A stretch of DNA of 64,000 bases from Niastella vici (GTDB taxonomy: Bacteria; Bacteroidota; Bacteroidia; Chitinophagales; Chitinophagaceae): the NCBI RefSeq assembly GCF_002077945.1, contig NZ_LVYD01000075.1:1-64000 (forward strand), in the 5' to 3' direction. A program made the translations under genes and the position numbers. Under the pieces are notes generated by a model. The model was not told the origin of the DNA. It did no database searches and saw nothing but the letters and a program-made list of their open reading frames with translations. Below are positions 1-9,400 of this stretch, in pieces. Each line of letters begins with the position of its first letter. Position 1 is the stretch's first letter.

Positions 1-99
1 GCAACGAACCGCTCTACCCGGAACCTGCTAATAAAGAATTTACATGAAATTCAGCAGCTTACGTATATATTAAATCTCGAAAACAGCAATCAGACTTAA
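1..99 (+). other. possible 3' end of a gene cut by the window edge
   Basis: Frame 1 is open from the first base to a TAA at 97-99 and would encode 32 residues ending NLENSNQT. Frame 3 is also open, from base 3 to a TGA at 45-47, and reads NEPLYPEPANKEFT. Either could be the tail of an upstream gene and the fragment is too short to choose. No family is recognised. The 100 bases that follow contain no further open frame before the next gene. Confidence 0.2.
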
Positions 100-200
100 T
101 GTAAGATAACCTTATTAGCCCTTACAAATTTCCGGAGAACCATGACGAATCAGCTTGCTATTGTCAAAGCGGAATTATACCTTGCACGAGTCTAAAATAT

Positions 201-791
201 ATGGTTATGCGTCATTTTGTCCGCAATTTAACACTGCTGATGTTTGTGTTACTTTCTAAAGAGATGTTTGCACAGAACGAACGTTTCCCGACCATAACTA
301 AACAGGAAATGGCAAACTTCCTGAACAGTTTTTATCAGAGCGATTCCTTTATAAAAAAACTTAGATTTATAAACGTTGCACAACGCCCTACATGGATTAC
401 TGACCTACCTCAGTTTGAAATAATAGATTCCGTCTTTACTGAACTGGACATTTCATTTTTTAAATTTCAACTACAGCACTTTCAATCCTGCACTTTTAAT
501 TCATCTTATATAGCAGCAGCGAATTTTATGGATGAAAAGGATTTTAACAGAATTTTCAGTGTCCGGGCGGTAGACGCAGTGAACGCGTGGGATGTGTTCC
601 ATAAGAAATATGGATTGGGTTACACTTTAATTTCCTGGCCGGTGTTTAGCAAAGACAAAATGTCCTGTGTTCTCTTTGTGGAATATACAAGTAACCGTTC
701 AGAGAGTACGGGGGCGCTTAAAATCTATAAAAAAGAAAACAGCAGTTGGAAACTGTTTAAAGAAAAATATATGTGGGGAAATTCAAAATAG
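201..791 (+). CDS. exported hypothetical protein
   Basis: A 196-residue protein with a clear Sec signal peptide: a short basic start (VMRHFVRN), a hydrophobic stretch to about residue 22 and an AQ cleavage site near residue 25. The second ATG at 207 is an equally good start. The mature part is soluble, rich in aromatic residues and has no transmembrane segment. I recognise no catalytic motif or family. The gene stands alone, with 270 bases of AT-rich spacer after it. It is probably a periplasmic or surface protein of unknown role. Confidence 0.7.
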   Translation: MVMRHFVRNLTLLMFVLLSKEMFAQNERFPTITKQEMANFLNSFYQSDSFIKKLRFINVAQRPTWITDLPQFEIIDSVFTELDISFFKFQLQHFQSCTFNSSYIAAANFMDEKDFNRIFSVRAVDAVNAWDVFHKKYGLGYTLISWPVFSKDKMSCVLFVEYTSNRSESTGALKIYKKENSSWKLFKEKYMWGNSK

Positions 792-1060
792 AATACATGA
801 CGCCTGTCAGTATTGATACCGGTGCTTTTATTTTTAAAAATCCTGCCAGCATCCGCAGTTTTTCATGGCCAGCAGGATATTATGATTAATCTTTAAACAA
901 CCTGAATTGGGGATGACAAAACCGGAACAAACAAACTGAAAAGCATACTTCTTTGTATTGTTAAGTTCGATTTTACTTGTAGTGCTCAAGGAATTTTCGT
1001 CGGACGTGGGCTTCTATTTTATGGACTCTTGCCGAATTTGCATCCTATTATAAATTTTAA

Positions 1061-1834
1061 ATGCGACAGATATTCTTTGCTGGATTCTGCATTTTAGCAT
1101 TTGGGAGTTGCACGAATTCTGACAAAAAAAGCAAGTTTGATAATATTTCCTCAACCGATACCACTTGTATAAAAGCAGTAAAAAGAGCCAAAGAAGATAT
1201 AAGCAAAGGTGAACTTTCATTTTGTTATCACACAGGAAGTCTTTTATACGAGCCCGTGAGATGCGAAGAAGAAATCGATTCTATTTTGACATTATTGGGA
1301 ATCGGATACAGAAATGTTATGACGTCTGATGTGGTTTATGAAGGACAAACACAGGGATGCTATGGCGACTACATGAACGAAGTAATTTTAAGGAGGTTTG
1401 GAAATCATTTTATTGATTCTATCATGTATAAAGCTGATAGTATCTTTGTTTCAAAAAATCCCAATAAAGTCTTCAACTACCATGACTGTGATACCGATCC
1501 AGTGTTTCCGGGTGACAGTAGTGATGATAACAGAAACTTTAACCCCGGTCTACAAATAGCCTTCGACAGTAAAGTGACATATCCTGAAGGGTACATAAGA
1601 AAAACACCAAACGACAAACTTGGTTTTGTAAATCTTAATCTATTAATTGACAAGCAAGGCAATGCAGAAATTCAACAATTTTCATTTGTGTTTGATAACG
1701 ACAAAAATCTTCAATTTCAAAAGCATTTTAAAAATATTTATGAACCAATTATCAAAGGAACAAAGTGGATACCGGCCACAATAAAAAAGCAAAATGTTTC
1801 ATCAACGATAACGGCATTCGTTTATTTGAAATAA
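1061..1834 (+). CDS. lipoprotein with a possible TonB-C-like C-terminal domain
   Basis: A 257-residue lipoprotein. The N-terminus carries a signal peptide ending in the lipobox FGSC, with the lipidated Cys near residue 17. The C-terminal ~90 residues have the pattern of the TonB C-terminal fold found in many Bacteroidota envelope proteins: a GFVNLNLLIDKQGNAE strand pair, then a helix, then a KWIPATIKKQNV strand. The family link is made by eye. The middle part is not recognised. The next gene downstream also carries a TonB-C-like pattern, so the two may be related. There is no long TonB transmembrane helix or proline-rich linker, so it is unlikely to be an energy transducer. Confidence 0.7.
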   Translation: MRQIFFAGFCILAFGSCTNSDKKSKFDNISSTDTTCIKAVKRAKEDISKGELSFCYHTGSLLYEPVRCEEEIDSILTLLGIGYRNVMTSDVVYEGQTQGCYGDYMNEVILRRFGNHFIDSIMYKADSIFVSKNPNKVFNYHDCDTDPVFPGDSSDDNRNFNPGLQIAFDSKVTYPEGYIRKTPNDKLGFVNLNLLIDKQGNAEIQQFSFVFDNDKNLQFQKHFKNIYEPIIKGTKWIPATIKKQNVSSTITAFVYLK

Positions 1835-1937
1835 CAATAACATCATGGTAGAAGCAAAAATGATAAATAGCTCAAAGAAGATATCTATTAGTAAAAGTTG
1901 GCAATCGGGTAACAACATTTTTGAATAAGGAGTAAAT

Positions 1938-2390
1938 ATGTTTACGAATTTGTTATTATTTATATTGTGCTTGATGGCTGGCAATCGATCACCGGCTAAT
2001 GGTAATGAAGCAGGTTGCCAATACTATTACAGCAAGTTGCTAAAAAAGAACATTTATACAACTTTGGAAATTGAGCCGGAATTTCCGGGCGGATCTGCAG
2101 CTTATGTTCGTTTTTTAAATAAAAACCTAAGGATTTCCGTAGATACACTTGTTGATGTAACCTCGTTGCCAATGCCCAAGATGAAATTTATTGTTGAAAC
2201 TTATGGACAGATAATAGCCCCTTGTATTGATGGTAAAAATGATACAACACAGCTCAATGCCCTAGAAAAAGATGCCTTGGAATTCATTAAAAAAATGCCC
2301 AAATGGGTACCCGGTATGTGTGGTGGTAAAGTGGTAGCAGCAGAAGTGAACCGCCCTTTGGCAATTTGTATAAAGTGGGAAACAGAGTAA
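1938..2390 (+). CDS. small exported protein with TonB-C-like domain
   Basis: A 150-residue protein with an N-terminal hydrophobic segment (TNLLLFILCLMAG). The rest looks like a TonB C-terminal-type domain: the opening PEFPGGSAAYVRFLNKNL is the hallmark seen at the start of this domain in Bacteroidota proteins, followed by the strand-helix-strand ending KWVPG. The start is supported by AAGGAG at 1927-1932, five bases before the ATG, an unusually good Shine-Dalgarno sequence for this phylum. It lies 103 bases after the preceding lipoprotein gene and may be co-transcribed with it. Function unknown; a protein-protein interaction domain in the periplasm is likely. Confidence 0.7.
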   Translation: MFTNLLLFILCLMAGNRSPANGNEAGCQYYYSKLLKKNIYTTLEIEPEFPGGSAAYVRFLNKNLRISVDTLVDVTSLPMPKMKFIVETYGQIIAPCIDGKNDTTQLNALEKDALEFIKKMPKWVPGMCGGKVVAAEVNRPLAICIKWETE

Positions 2391-2537
2391 ATACTTCTGC
2401 ATTTCTAATAACAGTATAAAAGATACGGTTGGATAGAAGCGGGATTGACTTCAATTGGATTCGAACTTTCTCTAACGTATTCAAATTGAGATCAATGACT
2501 GATTTATTACGGATGGATTCAAAATTATTCAAATTAA

Positions 2538-2569
2538 AACCCCTTCATTTCCAACGATCTGAAGGGGTT
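2538..2569. terminator. bidirectional hairpin terminator
   Basis: A perfect 10-bp stem (AACCCCTTCA at 2538-2547 with TGAAGGGGTT at 2560-2569) and a 12-base loop. On the plus strand it is followed by CATTTTTT; on the minus strand by TTTTAATTTG. It can end transcription from the gene at 1938-2390 and also from any minus-strand transcript of the tRNA-like segment at 2581-2654. Confidence 0.75.
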
Positions 2570-2580
2570 CATTTTTTAGT

Positions 2581-2654
2581 CGGGCGGACTGGATTCTAAC
2601 TCCCAATATTCCTTAATCCCAGGATTGTATACAAATGAATGCCTGTTCCGCCCG
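2581..2654 (-). other. 74-nt hairpin-ended, faintly tRNA-like element
   Basis: The ends CGGGCGG (2581-2587) and CCGCCCG (2648-2654) form a perfect 7-bp acceptor-like stem exactly 74 bases apart. Read on the minus strand, the 3' side resembles a tRNA end: a TTAGAATCC loop, a possible ATTGG/CCAGT stem and an unpaired A after the acceptor. The loop is enlarged to about 10 bases, no D-arm or anticodon arm can be drawn, and the middle is AT-rich. It is followed on the minus strand by the terminator at 2538-2569. It may be a decayed tRNA, an attachment-site remnant or chance. Confidence 0.2.
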
Positions 2655-2840
2655 TCATACATCCAAGACTATCATGTTTTTAAAATTGACCCGCCTGCCT
2701 GGTTCTAAACAAATTATTGCCAGTCAATGGCTTAAGATGATATGCTCGTTGGAAGAAAATCTTCATATGGTGCTACAATTCGTTGGCAGTTTCCCACCAG
2801 GGAAAAGGTCCCTGATGTTCGGATGCCTTTTTTTATTCCC

Positions 2841-2917
2841 GGGAGTTTGGCTTGGTTGGCTCAGCGCATCCCGGCTTACATTCGGGTGGGTCGGCGGTTC
2901 GGGCCCGTTAACCCCCA
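2841..2917 (+). tRNA. tRNA-like sequence, possibly degenerate tRNA-Val(TAC)
   Basis: Manual folding gives an acceptor GGGAGTT/AACCCCC (6 of 7 pairs) with discriminator A2917, T at position 8, a D-arm GCTT-8 nt-CAGC (3 of 4 pairs, GG in the loop), a T-arm GGCGG-TTCGGGC-CCGTT (5 pairs, two G-T) and an anticodon-like hairpin CCCGG-CTTACAT-TCGGG whose loop has T33 and a TAC anticodon. Oddities are an anticodon stem longer than normal with a bulged T, G in place of the conserved A58, and one acceptor mismatch. A terminator follows directly (2927-2946), as is usual after tRNA genes. It is either an atypical tRNA or a pseudogene. The surrounding frame is also open for translation, but that start is not believed. 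Confidence 0.35.
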
Positions 2918-2926
2918 CAACGAAAG

Positions 2927-2946
2927 ATCCATCAGTAATGGTGGAT
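2927..2946 (+). terminator. terminator after the tRNA-like sequence
   Basis: Stem ATCCATCA/TGGTGGAT (8 pairs, one wobble) with loop GTAA, followed by TTTATTTTGTTTTG. It sits ten bases after the tRNA-like segment. Confidence 0.55.
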
Positions 2947-3012
2947 TTTATTTTGTTTTGCACCTCAAACAGGAATGCAAATTCATTTAATTTCGGGCAT
3001 AAATTCAGCACC

Positions 3013-3432
3013 ATGCATAGAAAAGGATTCCATTGCGTTATTAGAATATGCCTCCTCTTATTTTTCTTTGTCTTTTTAATAAACACCTTATCTGCCCAGG
3101 AAACAAACGTCAGGAAAAAACTGGTGGGTAGCTGGATGTATTACAATCTGGAATATCCGAAAGACATGTCGGCGAAAGAAAAAAAAGAGTCTGCCAAGGC
3201 CGCCAGCATGAACGCAGGAATGTTGCTGATCTTTACGGATGATGGAAAGTATAAGGTTACTGCGCTTCAAAATAATAAACGGCAGGTGGTAGCTTCAGGC
3301 ACTTTCTTACTCTCTGAAAATGACACTTATTTAAAAATAAATGGCCTGGAAGGGTACATCGCAGACCTCGACAAACAATACCTGAAACTATTTCTTCCCG
3401 ACAGACCAATTATGGTTTTCAGGAAAAATTGA
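3013..3432 (+). CDS. exported lipocalin-like small protein
   Basis: The likely product is 139 residues from the ATG at 3013: a basic start (MHRKGFHCVIR), a strongly hydrophobic core and an SAQ cleavage site near residue 29, a textbook signal peptide. The mature part (KKLVGSWMYYNLE, then FTDDGKYKV and SGTFLLSENDTYLKI) has the GxW start and short beta-strands of small lipocalin-like domains common in Bacteroidota; this family link is by eye. The frame stays open upstream to 2635, but that extension crosses the tRNA-like stretch and its terminator, so the internal start after it is preferred. Function unknown. Confidence 0.65.
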   Translation: MHRKGFHCVIRICLLLFFFVFLINTLSAQETNVRKKLVGSWMYYNLEYPKDMSAKEKKESAKAASMNAGMLLIFTDDGKYKVTALQNNKRQVVASGTFLLSENDTYLKINGLEGYIADLDKQYLKLFLPDRPIMVFRKN

Positions 3433-3558
3433 TAGCAGGCAGGAAACCCGGTGCATTATTTTCACCCACTTACTCCTAAATGCAATTATTTAATCGTGCG
3501 AGCATATATTATTTTCATTACACTCTCCTGTATTTTAAAAGCAGTAACCAAAAATATA

Positions 3559-3583
3559 GCCCTGCTTATTTTTAAGGCAGGGC
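3559..3583 (-). terminator. terminator of the SusC-SusD-DUF1735 operon
   Basis: Stem GCCCTGC (3559-3565) with GCAGGGC (3577-3583). Read on the minus strand it is followed by TATATTTTT. It lies 24 bases past the stop of the last gene of the minus-strand operon. Confidence 0.65.
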
Positions 3584-3606
3584 CATATTAAATAGATTCT
3601 ATACGC

Positions 3607-4578
3607 TCAATAATAATCCAATAACCGCCACTCTGAAACCTGTATAAGGCTGGCGCCGCTTATGGAAGTAATATTCAGTCTGTAATAAGAATAATTGGCT
3701 TCTGTAGCCAAATTGAACGTACGGGTTAAATTTCTGCCGGGGAAAGTTTCATTGCTTCTGCTGTCAATGGTTGTCCACGTTGTTCCATCATTGGAGCCTT
3801 GCAGGTTAAACTCTTTCGGATCGCGATCCGGCGCGTCATTACCTGAAGTAATGGTATACGCATCTATTTTCCTTGAGGATGGATATGCCAACTGCACATA
3901 AAGATCAGTGTTGTAATTAAACGCCAGGTATTTTGATGAGAAATTACTGTCAACCAAATTGGGTAGTTGCTCAGCACCGGGAGAATTGGTATAATTTCCT
4001 GTAATCGTTCCGCCTTTTGTAACATCTCTTGACCTTACATTGATTTCATCAATTCTGAAATAAGTAACTGAAAGATTACTGTCAATTCTTCCCGATGACA
4101 CACTCACCAGTTTTATTGGCAACATATATCTTACCCCCAACGTCAGATTTTTGGGATTAATGGCCAATGTAAGCGGCTCTGACGAGGAGCCCCCGCCTTT
4201 TACTGTGGTCGTAGTGCCCGAAAGGGTATAGGCGCTTTTCGGCAGCACCTGGTAAACGTTGCCCGTAAAGGCATTATCCTCATTGTATTTTTTTACGAGT
4301 GAAGTATCAACGGCAAAATTGCCGGTAATGTCTGAAGGCGCTCCATTATAGGAAGTATAATAAAATCCGAATACCGTTTCCTGAACAGAATCGACTTTAA
4401 CCAGCGGCCGTACTTTATTTTTATCCTGGTATGCCTGCGGCATATAGCATACACCTTCTTTGATGGTGTACAGATCTGCTTCTTTGAGGCAGGCAGTAAA
4501 TAGAATTACCACAGATAACAAAAGTAGCAGTGCTGAAACTGGCTGTGGCTGTTTATTTATATTGAATCGGATGAACAT
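3607..4578 (-). CDS. DUF1735 lipoprotein with C-terminal discoidin (F5/8 type C) domain
   Basis: A 323-residue lipoprotein (hydrophobic segment then lipobox FTAC, Cys near residue 30). Residues about 35-180 match the DUF1735 / BT_3987-like N-terminal domain of SusE-position proteins (DSVQETVFGFYYTSYNG, then NPKNLTLGVRYMLPIKL). Residues about 195-323 form a discoidin-like beta-sandwich: AFNYNTDLYVQLAYPSSRKI, a PKEFNLQGSNDGTTWTTID strand pair and a closing SEWRLLDYY. It is the third gene of a susC-susD operon, 40 bases after susD. It likely sits on the cell surface beside the SusCD transporter and binds glycan or glycoprotein ligand; this role is inferred from position and domains. Confidence 0.85.
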   Translation of the reverse strand: MFIRFNINKQPQPVSALLLLLSVVILFTACLKEADLYTIKEGVCYMPQAYQDKNKVRPLVKVDSVQETVFGFYYTSYNGAPSDITGNFAVDTSLVKKYNEDNAFTGNVYQVLPKSAYTLSGTTTTVKGGGSSSEPLTLAINPKNLTLGVRYMLPIKLVSVSSGRIDSNLSVTYFRIDEINVRSRDVTKGGTITGNYTNSPGAEQLPNLVDSNFSSKYLAFNYNTDLYVQLAYPSSRKIDAYTITSGNDAPDRDPKEFNLQGSNDGTTWTTIDSRSNETFPGRNLTRTFNLATEANYSYYRLNITSISGASLIQVSEWRLLDYY

Positions 4579-4618
4579 ATAAGCTGTTTTTTGTTTTTAA
4601 AGGGGTGTTAGCTGTTTA

Positions 4619-6472
4619 TTACCAGCCAGGGTTTTGAACCAGGTATTTGTCTTTTAATATTTCGTTGTTGGGGATAGGCCACAAATAATCTCTGGGTAAG
4701 AACCTTCTTTTTTGCACCAGCGTTTTTTCATAAAAGCCTGCTCCATCGGCAAAAATGTTCATACCATATACATCAGCGCCCATTGTTTCGGCAGCGATCT
4801 TCCAGCGGCGCAGGTCAAAGTAGCGAACATTTTCAAATGCCAGTTCCACCTGGCGTTCGTGCCAGATAATATTGCGTACTGCATCCTGGCCAATGGGAAC
4901 GGGCAATGGATTTGTACCGGCGCCATATTGCGGAAGCCCGGCACGTTCTCTTATCCCGTTTACCGCTTTTAGAATGTCGGGATCACCGGGGCTTGATTCA
5001 TTTAATGCCTCTGCATAGTCGAGGTACATTTGAGCCAGCCTAATATATACCCAGCCTCTCGACTGGTTGCTGTTGGCAAGCTGCTTTCTTACGATATACC
5101 CGGTCGATGAAACATCCCATGTGCTTTGGGTTCGGCCCGAATTGCCGCTCAGCTCAAAAACCGGCACCACTTCATTGGGGCTGCTACCCTGGTTTTGCCA
5201 GTAACAACGGTTATAGCTTACACCCACATAAAATCTTGCTTCGCGGTTAACCCATTGATTAAATGTAGACCGGTCTTTGACATCATAAGGCGCCCTGAAA
5301 TTGGAGAATCCTGATGACTGGTAACCCGAAAGGGCGTCCGATATCGCTAATCCGTTATTCATTTCATAAGCATCTACCATGCTTTGGTTCACTGAAAGAA
5401 AACCTGCGCCTTTTCCTACCGTGTTATTATAACCTACCAGTTTTGGTGTAATGTCGTACCAGTAGTCGCCGGCGCCTCCACACATGGCTTTCCCCCATAT
5501 CCACTCCGGGTTCCAGTCGTTCAACATCACGTTTTTACAGCTTTTGTAGGCGGCTATAAACGGGTCGGTATCATTTTCGGTATAAAGCTTGTATGTACCC
5601 GGCACAAATTCATTCAGGAATTCCCTGTAAGCTGCTGTGGCCAGTTTCCATTTATTGGCATCATACGTTTGGCTGATCAATTGCAACCCGTCCTTGTTCT
5701 TTAAAGAAGCGTAATCTTTATTGCCATTGAATAATGGGCTGGCCGACATTAATAATACCTGCGCTTTATATGCTTTACAAACACCGGTGGTTATGCGGCC
5801 CCATTCATTATTCAAAGGCAGGTTGGCAGGTTGGTTTTGCCCCAATGTTTCAGAAGTTTTCAACTCAGTATAAGCCTGGTCCAGCTCACGCGTAACGTAC
5901 GCTACACAACTGTCGAAAGAAGTACGGGGGAAAAATATGGCATCGCCGGTACCTTCAACGGGCACTACATTTTCTGTTATGATCACCGGCCCGTACAGCC
6001 GCATCATCCAGTAATAAAAAATAGCTCTCAATGCACGTGCCTCCGCTTTGAAGCGCATTTTCTGCAGGTCGGTTAAATCGGGAGCCGTTGCTGCATCGAT
6101 CTTTGAAATAAAATCAGTAGCCGTTCTTACCGGTTTATAAAAATTTGTCCAATAAGTACCGCCTATATTATTATCCCAGGTGCTTTGATTAAGTGCATTG
6201 GACATTACCCAGTTTAGCGACCAGTAGTTAGCTTCATCTGAAGCGCCGGTCCACGGCCCTGCATAACTACCCCCGGGGGCAAAACGACTGCTGAATTCAT
6301 CAGGAATATTGGCATATACCTGTGCCAGATAGCCGTTGGTATTGTTATAAGTTTTAAAGATGTCTTCTTCTTTTAAAAGGTTATCGGGTATCTGGTTAAG
6401 AAATTTTTTACAGGAGGCCATCGTCACCAGGGCGAAGAACACAACTATTATTTTGGATATATTGTTTGTCAT
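4619..6472 (-). CDS. SusD/RagB family surface nutrient-binding lipoprotein
   Basis: A 617-residue SusD-like lipoprotein. It has a lipobox MASC followed by the usual KKFLNQIPDN of the SusD N-terminus, TPR-like helices in the middle (RFKAEARALRAIFYYWMMRLYGPV is the signature helix pair; YIRLAQMYLDYAEALNES is the later one) and the C-terminal block NIIWHERQVELAFENVRYFDLRRWK, typical of the family. Members cap the paired SusC barrel from the outside and bind oligomeric substrate. The paired susC lies 18 bases upstream, so the two are translated from one mRNA. The substrate cannot be read from sequence, and no glycoside hydrolase is encoded nearby. Confidence 0.95.
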   Translation of the reverse strand: MTNNISKIIVVFFALVTMASCKKFLNQIPDNLLKEEDIFKTYNNTNGYLAQVYANIPDEFSSRFAPGGSYAGPWTGASDEANYWSLNWVMSNALNQSTWDNNIGGTYWTNFYKPVRTATDFISKIDAATAPDLTDLQKMRFKAEARALRAIFYYWMMRLYGPVIITENVVPVEGTGDAIFFPRTSFDSCVAYVTRELDQAYTELKTSETLGQNQPANLPLNNEWGRITTGVCKAYKAQVLLMSASPLFNGNKDYASLKNKDGLQLISQTYDANKWKLATAAYREFLNEFVPGTYKLYTENDTDPFIAAYKSCKNVMLNDWNPEWIWGKAMCGGAGDYWYDITPKLVGYNNTVGKGAGFLSVNQSMVDAYEMNNGLAISDALSGYQSSGFSNFRAPYDVKDRSTFNQWVNREARFYVGVSYNRCYWQNQGSSPNEVVPVFELSGNSGRTQSTWDVSSTGYIVRKQLANSNQSRGWVYIRLAQMYLDYAEALNESSPGDPDILKAVNGIRERAGLPQYGAGTNPLPVPIGQDAVRNIIWHERQVELAFENVRYFDLRRWKIAAETMGADVYGMNIFADGAGFYEKTLVQKRRFLPRDYLWPIPNNEILKDKYLVQNPGW

Positions 6473-6490
6473 TGTATCGATAATTAAGGA

Positions 6491-9400
6491 TTAAAAATTA
6501 GCCTGCAACCCTATAGACATATTACGGGTGTTGGGGTAGGTATCGCCATTTGCCGTATTCAGTTCAGGATCCCATAATTTAAACTTGCTCCAGTAGAGTA
6601 AATTCACCCCTGAGAAATATACCCTGGCGCTTGTTAAGCCAATTTTTTTGAAAGGTTCTTTTGGAATGTTATAGCCGAGATCAACCGTTTTTAAACGAAT
6701 GAAGCCAATGTCCTTTACCCACCAGGTACTGGCCACGGTATTATTCGATGTGGCTGTGGTGCCCCAGCCGAGGCGGGGGAAATAAGGATGCTCCGCTTTA
6801 TTTTCTTCTGTCCACCTGTTGGTTGAGATCATAAAAATGTTACCGTCATTACCGCCACCACTGAAAGGCATTGCCGCATTACCCGACATTAACCTCGACG
6901 CACCTGATATTCCCTGGAAAAACACACTGAGGTAAAACCTGCCAACGTTAATGTTGGTGCCAAAACCATAAACGAAATTGGGCACATCCCAACGGCTGAT
7001 CTTTGTTTGGTCATAAATATCAATAACACCATCACCGTTGAGGTCCTTATATTTCAGATCACCAACCCTGGGATTACCCAATGCAATCTGTGAAGGGCTG
7101 TTATCAATTTCTTTCTGGCTTTGGAAGATCTTTTCAGCTATATAACCGTAACTGGCCAGCAGGTTATGCCCCCTTCTTTCCTGGTAGGGATCGGCAAAAG
7201 GAGCCTGCCTGTTCTCGCGCAATATATCTGTGTTGTAAGTGAAGTTTCCCCTGAAAGAAATGCTTACTTTTTTTGATAATGAAATGGGCTGTAACTCTAC
7301 CGTTCCATCGAACCCGGCTGCATCAAGGATGCCGTAGTTGCCAACGGGATTATACTGTAACCCGGCGTAGTCGGGAAAGTCGGCCCTGGTTAAAAATACC
7401 CCCGTGCGATGTGACCGGAAGTAATCGAGCACAAATGATAGTTTATTTTTCAATACATTAAACTCGATGCCCAGATCTTGCGTATGGGCAGTAGCCCATT
7501 TTACGTCGGCGCCGTATTGTGAAATGTTCACGCCTGAAATACCATTGCTGGCACCTGGCCGGCCGAATGTAATTCCACGGGCGCCGTTTGTAACAAGTGT
7601 TAAAAAACCGAAACGTAAACCGGTTCCCGGCGCACCTGCTATACCATTGGAGTAGCGGATCTTAAAATATTGGAAAATGTTTGACAGTGGTTCAAAAAAC
7701 TTTTCTTTTGAAACAATCCAACCCACCCCAATGGAGGGAAAGAAGCCAAACCGGTTAGCGGGCGCATAGTTTTCGGAACCGTTATAACCGGCGGTTATTT
7801 CTGTAAAGTATTTGTCATTGTATGAATAAGTGATCTTGCCTGCTACGTTTTGCTGGCGAAACGGGATGTAAGTGCTTAAGGTACCGTTAAAAGGATATAA
7901 CTGGCTCAACTGGTTGTAAACGACTGTAGAGTAAATATGATGATCTCCAAAGTAGCGGTCGTATGAAACCTGTCCCTCCATTGTAAACTGACGGGTTCCA
8001 CCATTGGCAGTGGCGAAGCCTAACTCGTCGGATCCTGCGATCATTTGTTCAAGGTTCAGGCTGCCATCGGGTTTGTAAGGATTTGCCTGGTTTAAATAGT
8101 AAATACTTCTGCTCCTTATTCTGCGTTCATAGGATTCATTATACAGATCATAAGAATACATACCTCTTGCATTAAGGCCTTTGGTGATAAAACTCAAATC
8201 CTGGGTGAGAAAAATGCTGCTGTTAATTTTTGAGGTAAATCTTTTAATATAACCCGTTTGTGTTACGGCCGCCCAGGGATTGGGCGAAGGAGTGGAACCA
8301 TAACCTATACCCGAAACAAGGTTACCGGGGTACATAGGTGGGTAAAAAACAGGACTGGCATTCTGCGCCTGGGCAAAGGCCTGTGTGGCGCCCCAGCCAG
8401 GCTCAACGAAATTGGTAATATAACCGTTTAGATATAAGCTGAATTTGGTTGTTTTGGTCAGGTTCATATCGATATTCGACGTATAGTTAAACCTTCTGAA
8501 GAGGGTAGTGGCGTCGTAATCAACATTAGGATCGGTTTTCAACAGCGACGTTTCATCATAATAGGCCACAGAGGTATAGTATTTTGTATTTTCATTACCA
8601 CCGGTGGCGCTTACGTTGAGGCGTTTGTTGAACGAGTATTTTTTGAACAATAAGTCCATCCAGTTTACATTCGGAAACCTGTAAGGATTAGCTTTTCCGG
8701 AAAGTGTACTGTCTATATATTCCTGGGTAAACTGCGGGGCCTGGCCTGAAGCAACCAGTGCCTCATTTTTCAGTTCCATATACGTTTTGGCGTCGGCCAT
8801 TTCAGGCACTTTGGTAAAAGAGGTGGTTCCGTGGTTATAATTCATCATCAGTTTTACCTTACCCGCTTTGCCTTTTTTTGTGTTGATGAGAATTACCCCA
8901 TTGGCGCCCAGGGAACCATATACAGCGGTGGAAGACGCGTCTTTTAAAATGGTGAAAGACTCGATGTCTTCGGGGTCAACGCTGTTTAAGTCCCTGCCCT
9001 GTACACCATCGATGATGACCAGTGCACCGCTGGGGCTTCCGCCAAATGTTTGAATTCCTCTTATCCATATATCGGCGGAGTTACTGCCGGGTAATCCAGA
9101 GCGCTGTACGCCCACTACACCTGCCACCCGCCCGGCCAGCATGGTGCTAAGATTGGCTACCGGGTGTTCCAGTTCTTTTGCGCTGATGGTTGACTGCGCC
9201 CCTACAACACTGATCTTTTTTTGTTTACCGCCGTAACTGGAAACAATCACATCTTCAAGACTGCCAGCTTTGGCATCCATGATCACTTCCAATACCAGCG
9301 TATTGTTAACCGGCCGTATCATTTCAATATAACCAGTATGCGTAAAAACAAGTACATCTGTGCCGCTTACCTGTAGTTTAAATTCGCCCTCGTTATTGGT

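Noticed and set aside
2635-3012. Upstream extension of the lipocalin-like gene in the same frame
   Set aside because: It crosses the tRNA-like segment and a terminator, has odd composition, and the ATG at 3013 gives a proper signal peptide.
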